Below are positions 9,573-16,497 of a DNA stretch of 36,834 nt, piece by piece. The stretch's first letter is position 1. Every line of letters starts with the position of its first letter. A program made the position numbers and the translations under genes. Location: positions 1-36,834 of the forward strand of contig JAGQJA010000194.1 of the NCBI GenBank assembly GCA_020430845.1. The letters are read 5' to 3'. This stretch comes from Myxococcales bacterium (GTDB lineage Bacteria > Myxococcota_A > Polyangia > Polyangiales > Polyangiaceae). The notes beneath the pieces were generated by a model that was given only the letters and a program-made list of their open reading frames with translations, was not told the origin of the DNA and made no database searches.

Positions 9573-10567
9573 CAGGCGCCCCTCGTCGCGATGAGCAGGC
9601 TCGAGAGGCTGGGCTGCATCGCGTACCCGAAGCCGAAGGGCAGCACGGCCGGCGAGCGGAGCGCGAACGCGCGTTCGAGGTCGGGCTGCCGGCGGTGCTC
9701 GAACGGCTTGCGCGGCGGCGCGTATCGACCGTAGAGGCGCACCGCCCAAGGCGCGTCGAAACAGTGAAAGGGCAGGCCCGTGTCGTCCTCGACGACGAGC
9801 GCGCTCCCCTCGAGCAACACCTTGCGCAAGAACGAGAAGCGCGACTCGGCCAGCAGGTACATCGCGGCCTTGAGGAACGTCGCGAACGGCGCGAGCGACC
9901 GCAGCTCGGCGACGAGCGCGCCCTCCCTCTTGAGGCCCGCGTTCGACAGGTCGACCTGCACGTAGTCGAGGCGCCGGACCTCGCCCGCCGACGTCGTCCA
10001 GTCGACCCGCACACGCCGCGGCCCCATCGCCGTCACGCCGCGCACGGTCCCTCCGAGGCGCACGAGCGTCGCGGCGACGCCGGGGAGCACGCCGTCGCGC
10101 GCGAGGTCTTCGGCCATCTGCGTCGTGCGCAAGAACCCGAGGCGGTGAAGATCCTCGGTGCTCGCGCCGAGACGCGCAAAGAAGCCGGGCGTCACGTCCG
10201 CCGGACGCGGCAGTCGCCCCACCGGCTCGAGGCCCGCGAGCACCACCCGCTGCGCGCCCGCGAAGAGCAGCGTCACGTAGAGCGCGTCGGCGCCCGCAAA
10301 CGGGTAGAGCACGGGGCGCCCCGACGCGAGCGACGGCGCGATCTCCTTGTGAGCCCACTGCGAGATGACGTCGAGCCTCGCGCGCGCCTTGCTCCACCTC
10401 GCGTCCTCGAGGCTCGCGTACGAGGACCACTCGGGCGTGCGCCCCGCGAGTGGAGTCACTCCGGCGACCCAGCGCGCGCGCGTCGCGACGTCGTCGTCTG
10501 CGCGGGCGCCGCGGGCCACCAAGGCCGCCGCCCCCCACGCCGCGATGTGTCTCCGTCCGACCCGCAC
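9572..10567 (-). CDS. Exported protein of unknown function, coupled to vanW-family gene
   Basis: I do not recognise a named family for this 331-residue protein. The first ~24 residues (twin Arg followed by an Ala-rich hydrophobic stretch ending ARA) form a signal peptide, possibly Tat-compatible. The most conserved-looking core is residues 83-118, a Gly-rich hydrophobic block including YPFAGADALYVTLLF and VVLAGLEPVG. Such a block could be a nucleotide- or cofactor-binding loop, but this is only an impression. The GTG start at 10567 has AGGAT about 8 nt upstream. Its stop overlaps the ATG of the VanW gene (TGATG), so the two are probably made in a fixed ratio and may act together in the envelope. 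Confidence 0.75.
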   Translation of the reverse strand: MRVGRRHIAAWGAAALVARGARADDDVATRARWVAGVTPLAGRTPEWSSYASLEDARWSKARARLDVISQWAHKEIAPSLASGRPVLYPFAGADALYVTLLFAGAQRVVLAGLEPVGRLPRPADVTPGFFARLGASTEDLHRLGFLRTTQMAEDLARDGVLPGVAATLVRLGGTVRGVTAMGPRRVRVDWTTSAGEVRRLDYVQVDLSNAGLKREGALVAELRSLAPFATFLKAAMYLLAESRFSFLRKVLLEGSALVVEDDTGLPFHCFDAPWAVRLYGRYAPPRKPFEHRRQPDLERAFALRSPAVLPFGFGYAMQPSLSSLLIATRGA

Positions 10568-10651
10568 GTCGTCATCCTGGCACGAACGCTCGTCCGCCGC
10601 ACGACGGGCGACGGCGGGCCCGCGACGGTTGAACGCCCGGCCCCGCGGGGC

Positions 10652-11713
10652 TCATTCCTCGGTCGAGAGCAGGAGCTTGCCGCGAGACGCCCTCGACTCG
10701 AGCCGCGCGTGGGCCTCGGCGGCGCGCTCGAAGGTCACGGTCGAGTCGATGACCGGCCGCAGGGCACCCTGCTCGTAGAGCGCGAAGAGCTCGGCCATCT
10801 CGCGGCGAAAGAGCGCGAGCTCGTCCCAGAGCAGCAAGATCTGCACGCCCGCGATGGCGCGGTTGTCGGTGATGAGCTGGAACGGATGAAAGAGCCCGCC
10901 CCGCGCCAGCTCCACGCCGGCTTTGAGGTAGCTCACCGGCGTGCGCTTGGCCGGCGCGACCTGCGCCGCGCCGATCGTCACGAGCTTTCCGCTCGGCGCG
11001 AGGCACCGGTAGCCCTTCTTGAGCGCCGCGCCGCCGAGCGAGTCGAGCACCACGTCCACGCCGCGTCCGCCCGTCCGCTCCATCACCACGCGCTCGAAGT
11101 CGTCGCGCGCGTAGTTGATCGCCTCGTCGAGCCCGTGCTCCTTGGCGACCTCGAGCTTGGCGTCGCTGCTCGCGGTTCCGAACGTGCGCAGGCCGAGGGC
11201 CTTGGCGATCTGCAACGCCGCGAGCCCCACGCCGCCCGCGACGGCCTGGACGAGCACGCTCTCACCGGCCCTCACGCGCGCCACCTCGACGAGCGAGTGC
11301 CACGCGGTGAGGTAGACCGCGGGGAACGCTGCGCCCTCGGCGAGCGACATCGAGGCGGGCAACTTCCACAGGCGATCCTCGGCGACGACCACCTCGTCGG
11401 CGTAACCACCGAAGCGCGTGACAGCGAGCACGCGATCGCCCACGGCGAGCGTCTGCACACCGCTCCCGACCTCGACCACAGTACCCGACACTTCGAAGCC
11501 CACGCACGTCGGCGGAGGCGGCGCCCACTGATAGAGCCCGCGCCGCGCGAGCACGTCGGCGTAGTTGATGCCCGCGAAGGCGACGCGCACGACGACCTCG
11601 CCCGCCCCCGCCCGGAGCGGCGCGAAGCGCTCGATCTCGAGCACGGAGGGCGCGCCGTAGCGCCGGAAGAGCACGCGGCGGGGCCGCGCGGGACGCTCGA
11701 TCTGGCTCGTCAT
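10652..11713 (-). CDS. NAD(P)H-dependent quinone oxidoreductase, zinc-free MDR family (VAT1-like)
   Basis: A 353-residue cytoplasmic medium-chain reductase of the quinone oxidoreductase/VAT1 group. It has an N-terminal GroES-like domain (about residues 12-130, with INYADVLARRGLY) and a Rossmann domain. The NADPH-binding loop is AVAGGVG (157-163), and the VVLDSLGG segment follows. The structural and catalytic zinc ligands of alcohol dehydrogenases are absent. The expected reaction is one- or two-electron reduction of quinones or enones; the substrate cannot be told from sequence. I chose the ATG at 11711-11713 because AGGTGA lies 9 nt upstream and the family N-terminus starts here. The frame remains open 24 codons further up without a better start. 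The gene is divergent from the diguanylate cyclase gene. Confidence 0.88.
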   Translation of the reverse strand: MTSQIERPARPRRVLFRRYGAPSVLEIERFAPLRAGAGEVVVRVAFAGINYADVLARRGLYQWAPPPPTCVGFEVSGTVVEVGSGVQTLAVGDRVLAVTRFGGYADEVVVAEDRLWKLPASMSLAEGAAFPAVYLTAWHSLVEVARVRAGESVLVQAVAGGVGLAALQIAKALGLRTFGTASSDAKLEVAKEHGLDEAINYARDDFERVVMERTGGRGVDVVLDSLGGAALKKGYRCLAPSGKLVTIGAAQVAPAKRTPVSYLKAGVELARGGLFHPFQLITDNRAIAGVQILLLWDELALFRREMAELFALYEQGALRPVIDSTVTFERAAEAHARLESRASRGKLLLSTEE

Positions 11714-11803
11714 GTTCTCACTCACCTGGCGCCGGAGCATAGCTGACGCGCTGCGCCGATCGCCTTGGCAACGCGCGCGGGACACGCGGAGCGCGTCTTC
11801 GGC

Positions 11804-11809
11804 TATCTT
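11804..11809 (+). promoter_or_regulatory. Candidate -10 element giving a leaderless or near-leaderless diguanylate cyclase mRNA
   Basis: TATCTT lies 8 nt before the GTG start at 11818 and is the only AT-rich hexamer in the 104-bp divergent gap. No convincing -35 hexamer lies 16-18 bp upstream. The GGGGA that abuts the GTG has no spacing to act as a Shine-Dalgarno site, so initiation at or next to the 5' end of the mRNA is plausible. Confidence 0.3.
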
Positions 11810-11817
11810 GATGGGGA

Positions 11818-12789
11818 GTGACGTCGCCTCAGAAGTCGAAGCCGCAGATCGCGCCCGAATCGCTCGATGACTTCCCGATGCTCGCGGGCGTCGGCCTCTC
11901 AGCGAGGCGCGAGCTCATCGCCGCGGCGTCCGAGCGCACGCTCACGCCGGGCGACGTCCTCATCACCCAGGGCGACGCCCAGCCACGGATGTTCTTCTTG
12001 CTCGAGGGCGAGCTCCGCGTGCACCTCGACACCGTCGACAACGAGCCCGTCGCGATGATCGCGAGCGGCGAGACGGTGGGTGAGCTCGGCGTGCTCGACG
12101 GCAGCGTCGCGTCGGCGTTCGTCGTCGCGCACACCGCGGGGCGCGCGCTCGAGATCACAGAAGACGACTTCTGGCAGCTCACCAACGCGAGCCACGCCTT
12201 CGCGCTCAACCTGCTGCTCAAGCTGGCGAGCCGCCTGCGCGCCAACAACGCCACGGTGAGCCAGAACGTGCAGAAGCGCCGCCAGTACGAGCGGGCCGCG
12301 ATGTTCGACGGGCTCACCGGCATCCACAACCGCCGGTGGCTCGACGAGACGCTCCACCGCATGGTGCGGCGTCACGCCGAGGGCGGCGATCCGATGTCCC
12401 TCTCCTTGATCGACATCGATCACTTCAAGGGGTTCAACGATCGTTACGGGCATGCGGCGGGCGATCAGGTGCTCACGGTGGTCGCGTCCGTGCTCTCGGC
12501 CAACCTGCGGCCGACGGACCTCGTCGCGCGCTTCGGCGGCGAAGAGTTCGTCATCATCTTCCCCGACACCAAGATCGCCGACGCCGTGGCGGCGGCGGAG
12601 CGTGTGCGCGAGGCCGTCTCGCGCGAGGCGCTCCGCATGGGCGACGGCACAGACCTGCCCTCGGTGACCATCTCGATGGGCGTGACCGAGCTCCGCGCCG
12701 ATCAGACCGTCCCCGACATCCTCAAGACGGCGGACGCGGCGATGTACCGCGCAAAGCAGGCGGGACGAAACCGCGTCGTGACGGGCTGA
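11818..12789 (+). CDS. Diguanylate cyclase with N-terminal cyclic-nucleotide-binding domain
   Basis: A 323-residue soluble enzyme expected to make cyclic di-GMP from two GTP. Residues about 20-140 form a cNMP-binding (CRP-type) beta-roll, including PGDVLITQGDAQPRMFFLLEGELRV and GETVGELGVLDG. A helical linker follows (about 140-165), then the GGDEF domain. The active-site signature is GGEEF (240-244), with the metal/substrate segment LIDIDHFKGFNDRYGH upstream. The allosteric inhibitory I-site RPTD (231-234) is five residues before the signature, so feedback inhibition by c-di-GMP is expected. No HTH is present, so the CRP-like part is a sensor and not a transcription factor. Ligand identity (cAMP, cGMP or other) cannot be read from the sequence. 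It ends 8 bp from the convergent sigma factor gene. Confidence 0.93.
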   Translation: MTSPQKSKPQIAPESLDDFPMLAGVGLSARRELIAAASERTLTPGDVLITQGDAQPRMFFLLEGELRVHLDTVDNEPVAMIASGETVGELGVLDGSVASAFVVAHTAGRALEITEDDFWQLTNASHAFALNLLLKLASRLRANNATVSQNVQKRRQYERAAMFDGLTGIHNRRWLDETLHRMVRRHAEGGDPMSLSLIDIDHFKGFNDRYGHAAGDQVLTVVASVLSANLRPTDLVARFGGEEFVIIFPDTKIADAVAAAERVREAVSREALRMGDGTDLPSVTISMGVTELRADQTVPDILKTADAAMYRAKQAGRNRVVTG

Positions 12790-12797
12790 GCGCTGCG

Positions 12798-13385
12798 CTA
12801 CCGGCAGCGGCAGTCTGCCACGGGCCCGCCCGCGCGCGGCTCGCACGCGATCACGCGACCGCGCACGTCCACGTCGAGCTCGCAGCACGCCTCGAAGAGC
12901 GCGCGCAGACGACGTCGACCGCGCTGCACCCGAGACTTCATCGCCGACAGGCTCACCCCCATGAGCCGCGCAGCCTCCGCCTGGCTCGTCCCTTCGAGCT
13001 CCGTCAGCGTGAGCGCCTCGCGGTACGGAGTGTCGAGCATCGCCACGAAGCCCGCGACGTACGCCGAGAGCTCCTCCTCTGCGCTCGTGACGTCACGGTC
13101 CGCGCGGCCGTCGTGCTCGAGCAGCGCTGCGGTCGCGCCGTCGTCCGCGATGGGGTGGCGCGCGACGCGCCGGTGGTGGTCGGCCACCGCGTTGCGGGCG
13201 ACGCGGTAGACCCACGGACCGAAGCGCTCGTCGTCCCTCAGCGTGGGCAACGAGCGCTGCATCCGCACGAACACCTCCTGCAGCACGTCGTCGACGTCGG
13301 CGGAGGCGTGCACGCGTCGCGCAACGAACGGCCGGAGCTTCGCGTCGAGCTCAGACCACGCGCCGCGCGACGAGCGATCGATCAC
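12798..13385 (-). CDS. ECF RNA polymerase sigma factor, SigZ-like, with Cys-rich C-terminus
   Basis: A 195-residue sigma-70 family protein that directs RNA polymerase to alternative promoters. Region 2 covers about residues 10-75 (VDDVLQEVFVRMQRSLPTLR, FGPWVYRVARNAVADHHRR). Region 4 covers about 108-165 (YREALTLTELEGTSQAEAARLMG, AMKSRVQRGRRRLR). The tail carries five cysteines, C167, C168, C181, C192 and C194. A Cys-rich tail of this kind is known from SigZ-type factors. The GTG at 13383-13385 overlaps the arsM stop as GTGA, so I prefer it to a start 13 codons upstream inside arsM. No anti-sigma gene is adjacent. Position as the last gene of an ars operon suggests the tail may sense thiol-reactive metalloids; this is inference. 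Confidence 0.88.
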   Translation of the reverse strand: MIDRSSRGAWSELDAKLRPFVARRVHASADVDDVLQEVFVRMQRSLPTLRDDERFGPWVYRVARNAVADHHRRVARHPIADDGATAALLEHDGRADRDVTSAEEELSAYVAGFVAMLDTPYREALTLTELEGTSQAEAARLMGVSLSAMKSRVQRGRRRLRALFEACCELDVDVRGRVIACEPRAGGPVADCRCR

Positions 13386-14248
13386 GCGGAGCCCTCGCCG
13401 CCACAGCAAGAAGGAGCACAGCACGCGCCCGCGGCGCCCTTCGACGCGGTCGGCTCAGGCGCGTCCGCGAGCGAAGGCCTCTGCGCACGGATCGTCGCCG
13501 ACGCGACGTAGCGTTCGATGCCCGAGCCCGGCATCCACTCGCGAATGACCGCGCGACTCTCCTCTTTTACCGAGACATCGACGCGCTCGAAGCCGGCGTC
13601 CGCGAGGAGCGTCACCAACTGCGAGACGCTCACGGCTCCCGACACGCAGCCAGTGAGCACCTGCACGTCGGCCGCGAGGTCGTCGGGCAACGGGGCCACC
13701 GCGACGACGTCGGAGATGGCGAGTCGACCGCCGGGCTTGAGCGCTCGGAACGCCTCGGCGAAGACGGCCGCCTTGTCGGGGCTCAGGTTGACGACGCAGT
13801 TGGAGAGGATGACGTCGGCGACGCCATCGCGGACCGGCAGGTGCTCGATCTCGCCGAGTCGGAAGTCGACGTTGCTCGTGCCCAGCCGGAGCGCGTTCGC
13901 GCGCGCCTTCGCGACCATGTCGGCCGTCATGTCGACGCCGATGACCGCGCCGGACGGTCCCACCTGACGCGACGCGAGGAAGCAGTCGAACCCTCCGCCC
14001 GAGCCCAGGTCGATCACCACCTCGCCTTCTCGCAGCGACGCGATGGCCTGAGGGTTGCCACACCCCAGCCCCATGTTCGCGCCGTCGGGCACCGACGCGA
14101 GGTCCTCTTCGGTGTAGCCGAGCGCGAGGCTCGCGGCCGGGCCAGGACCGCAGCACGACGGCCCGCACCCGCCACCCTGGCGCGCGATGGCGCCGTATTG
14201 CTCTCTCACTGCCGCTCGGACGCTCTCGTCGTTCGTCGTCGTCTTCAT
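13382..14248 (-). CDS. arsM: Arsenite S-adenosylmethionine methyltransferase
   Basis: A 288-residue cytoplasmic enzyme that methylates As(III) with SAM to mono-, di- and trimethylated forms. The SAM site is VVIDLGSGGGFDCF (motif I, about residues 77-90). The three cysteines that bind arsenic in the family are present: C63 (GLGCGNP), C151 (SNCVVNLSPDK) and C201 (TGCVSGA). Extra pairs occur near the N-terminus (CGPSCC, C28/C32/C33) and at the C-terminus (CCAPSCC, C276-C282). The start is fixed by AGGAGGT 5 nt upstream of the ATG; the frame is open further upstream but unsupported. It sits third in arsR-arsI-arsM-sigma and overlaps the sigma gene by 4 nt. Confidence 0.96.
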   Translation of the reverse strand: MKTTTNDESVRAAVREQYGAIARQGGGCGPSCCGPGPAASLALGYTEEDLASVPDGANMGLGCGNPQAIASLREGEVVIDLGSGGGFDCFLASRQVGPSGAVIGVDMTADMVAKARANALRLGTSNVDFRLGEIEHLPVRDGVADVILSNCVVNLSPDKAAVFAEAFRALKPGGRLAISDVVAVAPLPDDLAADVQVLTGCVSGAVSVSQLVTLLADAGFERVDVSVKEESRAVIREWMPGSGIERYVASATIRAQRPSLADAPEPTASKGAAGACCAPSCCGGEGSA

Positions 14249-14253
14249 GATCG

Positions 14254-14260
14254 ACCTCCT
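14254..14260 (-). promoter_or_regulatory. Strong ribosome binding site of arsM
   Basis: AGGAGGT on the minus strand, 5 nt before the ATG at 14248. It is the best Shine-Dalgarno sequence I noticed in the window. It selects the arsM start and implies high expression relative to its neighbours. Confidence 0.75.
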
Positions 14261-14316
14261 GCCATGAGGACGCCGACCCGCGACGAAGGGCGCAGCGCGA
14301 CGACGAGAATGTTCGC

Positions 14317-14808
14317 TCAGCCGCAGCAGCCGCCCGACTTCTTGGTCTCGGCGCGCTCGGGTGACGGCGCGGCGTCGACCTTGGGCACGCAGCACGGCGC
14401 CGCGTCGACGCTCGCGGGCATTCCCGTGCCCATCTCGTTCGCGTCTGCCATCACCACGAAGACCTCCCACGAGTTGCCGTCGGGGTCCTCCACCCACACC
14501 TTGTCTTGCACGGCGTAGCAGCAGGTCGTCTGCTCCTCGCTCACCGTCGCGAGGCCCGCGGCCTCGAAGCGCGCGCGCGCCTCGCTGACGTCGTCGGTGC
14601 TCGCCACCTGGATGCCAAAGTGACTGGCGTTGGTCCCCGTGCGCGGCGCCTCGACCATCGAGAGGTTGAGCGAGGGGCTCGCCAGGTCGAACTTGGCATA
14701 GCCCGGTCTGCGCTTGGTGACCGGGACACCGAAGGCCTTCTCGTAGAAGGCCACCGCGGCGTCGATGTTCGAGACGTTGAGAGACACGTGGGGCTTGAGG
14801 ATGTTCAT
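14317..14808 (-). CDS. arsI: ArsI C-As lyase (ArsI/CadI-type glyoxalase-fold dioxygenase)
   Basis: A 163-residue vicinal-oxygen-chelate enzyme. ArsI cleaves the carbon-arsenic bond of trivalent organoarsenicals such as methylarsenite, giving As(III). The ligands known from characterised ArsI are present: metal ligands H7, H63 and E115, and the arsenic-binding pair C96-C97 (TTCCYAVQDKVWV). DPDGNSWEVF is typical of the fold. A non-conserved tail (about 120-163) adds CC at 139-140 and ends GGCCG. AGGAGA 6 nt upstream fixes the ATG at 14806-14808. It follows arsR by 16 bp and precedes arsM by 68 bp. The CadI cadmium-induced protein is the nearest alternative, but the ars context favours ArsI. Confidence 0.93.
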   Translation of the reverse strand: MNILKPHVSLNVSNIDAAVAFYEKAFGVPVTKRRPGYAKFDLASPSLNLSMVEAPRTGTNASHFGIQVASTDDVSEARARFEAAGLATVSEEQTTCCYAVQDKVWVEDPDGNSWEVFVVMADANEMGTGMPASVDAAPCCVPKVDAAPSPERAETKKSGGCCG

Positions 14809-14814
14809 GCGCGT

Positions 14815-14820
14815 TCTCCT
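14815..14820 (-). promoter_or_regulatory. Ribosome binding site of arsI
   Basis: AGGAGA on the minus strand, 6 nt upstream of the arsI ATG in the 16-bp arsR-arsI gap. It rules out the longer in-frame extension that would overlap arsR. Confidence 0.65.
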
Positions 14821-14824
14821 GCGG

Positions 14825-15133
14825 TCAGCAGCACGTGCCGCGCCCGCCTTTGCAGCAGTCTTCCCAGAGGTAGTCGGTGAGGGCACGCAGCGCGGCAAAG
14901 TCGGCGCTGTAGAAGATGTACGTGCCCTCGCGCCGAGACTGGAGCAGCCCCGTGCGCGAGAGCCGATCGATGTGGTGGCTCAGCGTCGACGCCGGGATGT
15001 CGAGCTTGGACTGGAGCTCGCCGGGCGCCGCGCCGTCGGGCCCCGCCTGCACGACGTGGCGGACGATGGCGAGGCGCACAGGGTGCCCGAGCGCGCCGAG
15101 CTGCTCTGCGTGGGTGTCGAGCTTTCGTGACAC
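14825..15133 (-). CDS. arsR: ArsR/SmtB family arsenic-responsive repressor
   Basis: A 102-residue winged-helix dimeric repressor expected to leave DNA when As(III) or a methylated arsenical binds. The HTH recognition region is around residues 46-62 (IPASTLSHHIDRLSRTGLL), followed by the wing (SRREGTYIFYS). The usual ELCVCDL metal site of E. coli-type ArsR in helix 3 is absent. Instead, cysteines cluster at the C-terminus: C93, C94, C101 and C102 (EDCCKGGRGTCC). This resembles the Acidithiobacillus ferrooxidans ArsR arrangement, so the inducer site has moved. The start is GTG at 15131-15133; no ATG is in frame nearby. It is the first gene of the operon and is divergent from the SPFH gene. Confidence 0.93.
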   Translation of the reverse strand: MSRKLDTHAEQLGALGHPVRLAIVRHVVQAGPDGAAPGELQSKLDIPASTLSHHIDRLSRTGLLQSRREGTYIFYSADFAALRALTDYLWEDCCKGGRGTCC

Positions 15134-15139
15134 ACCATA

Positions 15140-15168
15140 CTTCTAGTTTATTCGAATTATGGAAGCAA
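15140..15168 (-). promoter_or_regulatory. Predicted ars operon promoter with ArsR operator in the spacer
   Basis: On the minus strand TTGCTT (15168-15163) and TAGAAG (15145-15140) are 17 bp apart. The AT-rich palindrome ATTCGAAT (15150-15157) sits between them and is striking in such GC-rich DNA. The start point would fall on or next to the GTG of arsR, so the mRNA may be leaderless. Repressor binding at the palindrome would block polymerase. The match to sigma-70 hexamers is only partial (3/6 and 4/6). Confidence 0.5.
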
Positions 15169-15315
15169 GCTCCACCGTCGCTCTTCTCGGAGTGGGCCGA
15201 GCCCGGGCGCGCGCCCGCCCGCGCGCGGAGGCGCACCAAAACGGGGCGCACACCACCGCAGCGCCCGTGATTCCCGCGCGATCGCACGCGGCACACGGGT
15301 TGCTCACTGGCTCGC

Positions 15316-16443
15316 ATGTCCACGAGCCTCCTCAAACGCAGCCCCGACACGCTCTCCGACCGCGAGCGCCCCACGCACGCGCCCGCGGCTCGCCACATCC
15401 CGCGATGGGGCACCGTGACCGCCGACGCCAACGAGTTCCTGATCCAGATGCGCGAGGGCAAGGTCGTGCGCGCCGGTCAGGGCCTCAGCTGCTTCAAGTG
15501 GCCGTCCGACAGCGTGGCCATCGTCCCCACCTCGATCACCAAGCTCGGCTTCGCGGCAGACCAGGTCACGGTCGAGAAGGTGGGCGTCGAGATCCGCGGC
15601 CTCGCCGTCTACCGCATCGCAGAGCCCCTGCTCGCCTACCGCATGATCGACCTCGACCGCGCGTCGCTCACGGACATCCTGCGCGACATGTTCGTGGGCG
15701 CGACGCGGCGCATCGTCGCGGGTCTCACCCTCGACGCGTGCCTCACGCACCGCAAGGAGCAGATCGGCGCGGCGCTGATGCAAGAGATCGCGCCCGTGCT
15801 CGCCGGCGAAGGCAGCCTCACCGACACCAACGCGGCCGGGTGGGGCGTCGTGCTCGACACGATCGAGATCCAAGACGTGCGCGTGCTGTCGGGCGAGGTC
15901 TTCGGTCGGTTGCAGGCGCCGTACCGAGAGAAGCTCGCGCTCGACGCGCTCGTGGCCGAGGAGCGCGTGGCCCAAGAGCGCGCGCGGCTCGAGGGAGAGC
16001 GACGGCGCGCGGCCGAGCAGGCGCGGCGCGAGCTGATGGCCGAAGAAGAGGCCCGCATCGCCGTCGAGAGGCGCCGCGCAGAAGAGGCCCGGCGTCACGA
16101 CGACGAGCTCGAGGCCGCGCGCCTCGAGGCCGAGCTCACACGCGCCAGGCGCAGAGCCGAGGCCGATCGCGAACGCGCCGCGATCGAGCTGGCCGCGCGC
16201 CGGGAGAAGGGCGAGACCAAGGCCGCGCTCGTCCGCCTCCGCCGCGGGGCACACGACGACCTCACCGAGGCGCGCCTTCGCGAGATCATGCTCACGCAGA
16301 CGGTGCCCGAGGTGGCGCGCGCCTTTCGTGGCACCTTCGATCGCGTGCACCTCACGACGACGGGCGGCGCGGGCGATCTCTTCGGCTTCGTCACGGCGGG
16401 GATCGATCACGTGCTCGCGTCGACGTCGAAGCCTCGTTCGTGA
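15316..16443 (+). CDS. SPFH/band 7 domain protein with charged coiled coil
   Basis: A 375-residue protein of the stomatin/prohibitin/flotillin superfamily, which scaffolds membrane microdomains or large oligomers. The SPFH core is about residues 38-200 (FLIQMREGKVVRAGQGLSCF, VTVEKVGVEIRGLAVYRI, WGVVLDTIEIQDVRV). A long Glu/Arg/Ala-rich coiled coil follows (about 205-310), then a short C-terminal domain. No N-terminal membrane hairpin is visible, unlike flotillins, so membrane attachment would need a partner or lipidation. The ATG at 15316 lacks a clear Shine-Dalgarno sequence. It is followed after 54 bp by a membrane kinase gene, which may be co-transcribed. Confidence 0.85.
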   Translation: MSTSLLKRSPDTLSDRERPTHAPAARHIPRWGTVTADANEFLIQMREGKVVRAGQGLSCFKWPSDSVAIVPTSITKLGFAADQVTVEKVGVEIRGLAVYRIAEPLLAYRMIDLDRASLTDILRDMFVGATRRIVAGLTLDACLTHRKEQIGAALMQEIAPVLAGEGSLTDTNAAGWGVVLDTIEIQDVRVLSGEVFGRLQAPYREKLALDALVAEERVAQERARLEGERRRAAEQARRELMAEEEARIAVERRRAEEARRHDDELEAARLEAELTRARRRAEADRERAAIELAARREKGETKAALVRLRRGAHDDLTEARLREIMLTQTVPEVARAFRGTFDRVHLTTTGGAGDLFGFVTAGIDHVLASTSKPRS

Positions 16444-16497
16444 GTCGCGAAACGCTCGCGCCCCGCGAGGGCTCGGGCAGCGCGGGCAGAGGCGCGC

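Noticed and set aside
14809-14898. 30-residue N-terminal extension of ArsI into arsR
   Set aside because: The extension is basic low-complexity sequence overlapping arsR; the internal ATG has a well-placed AGGAGA and matches the family start.
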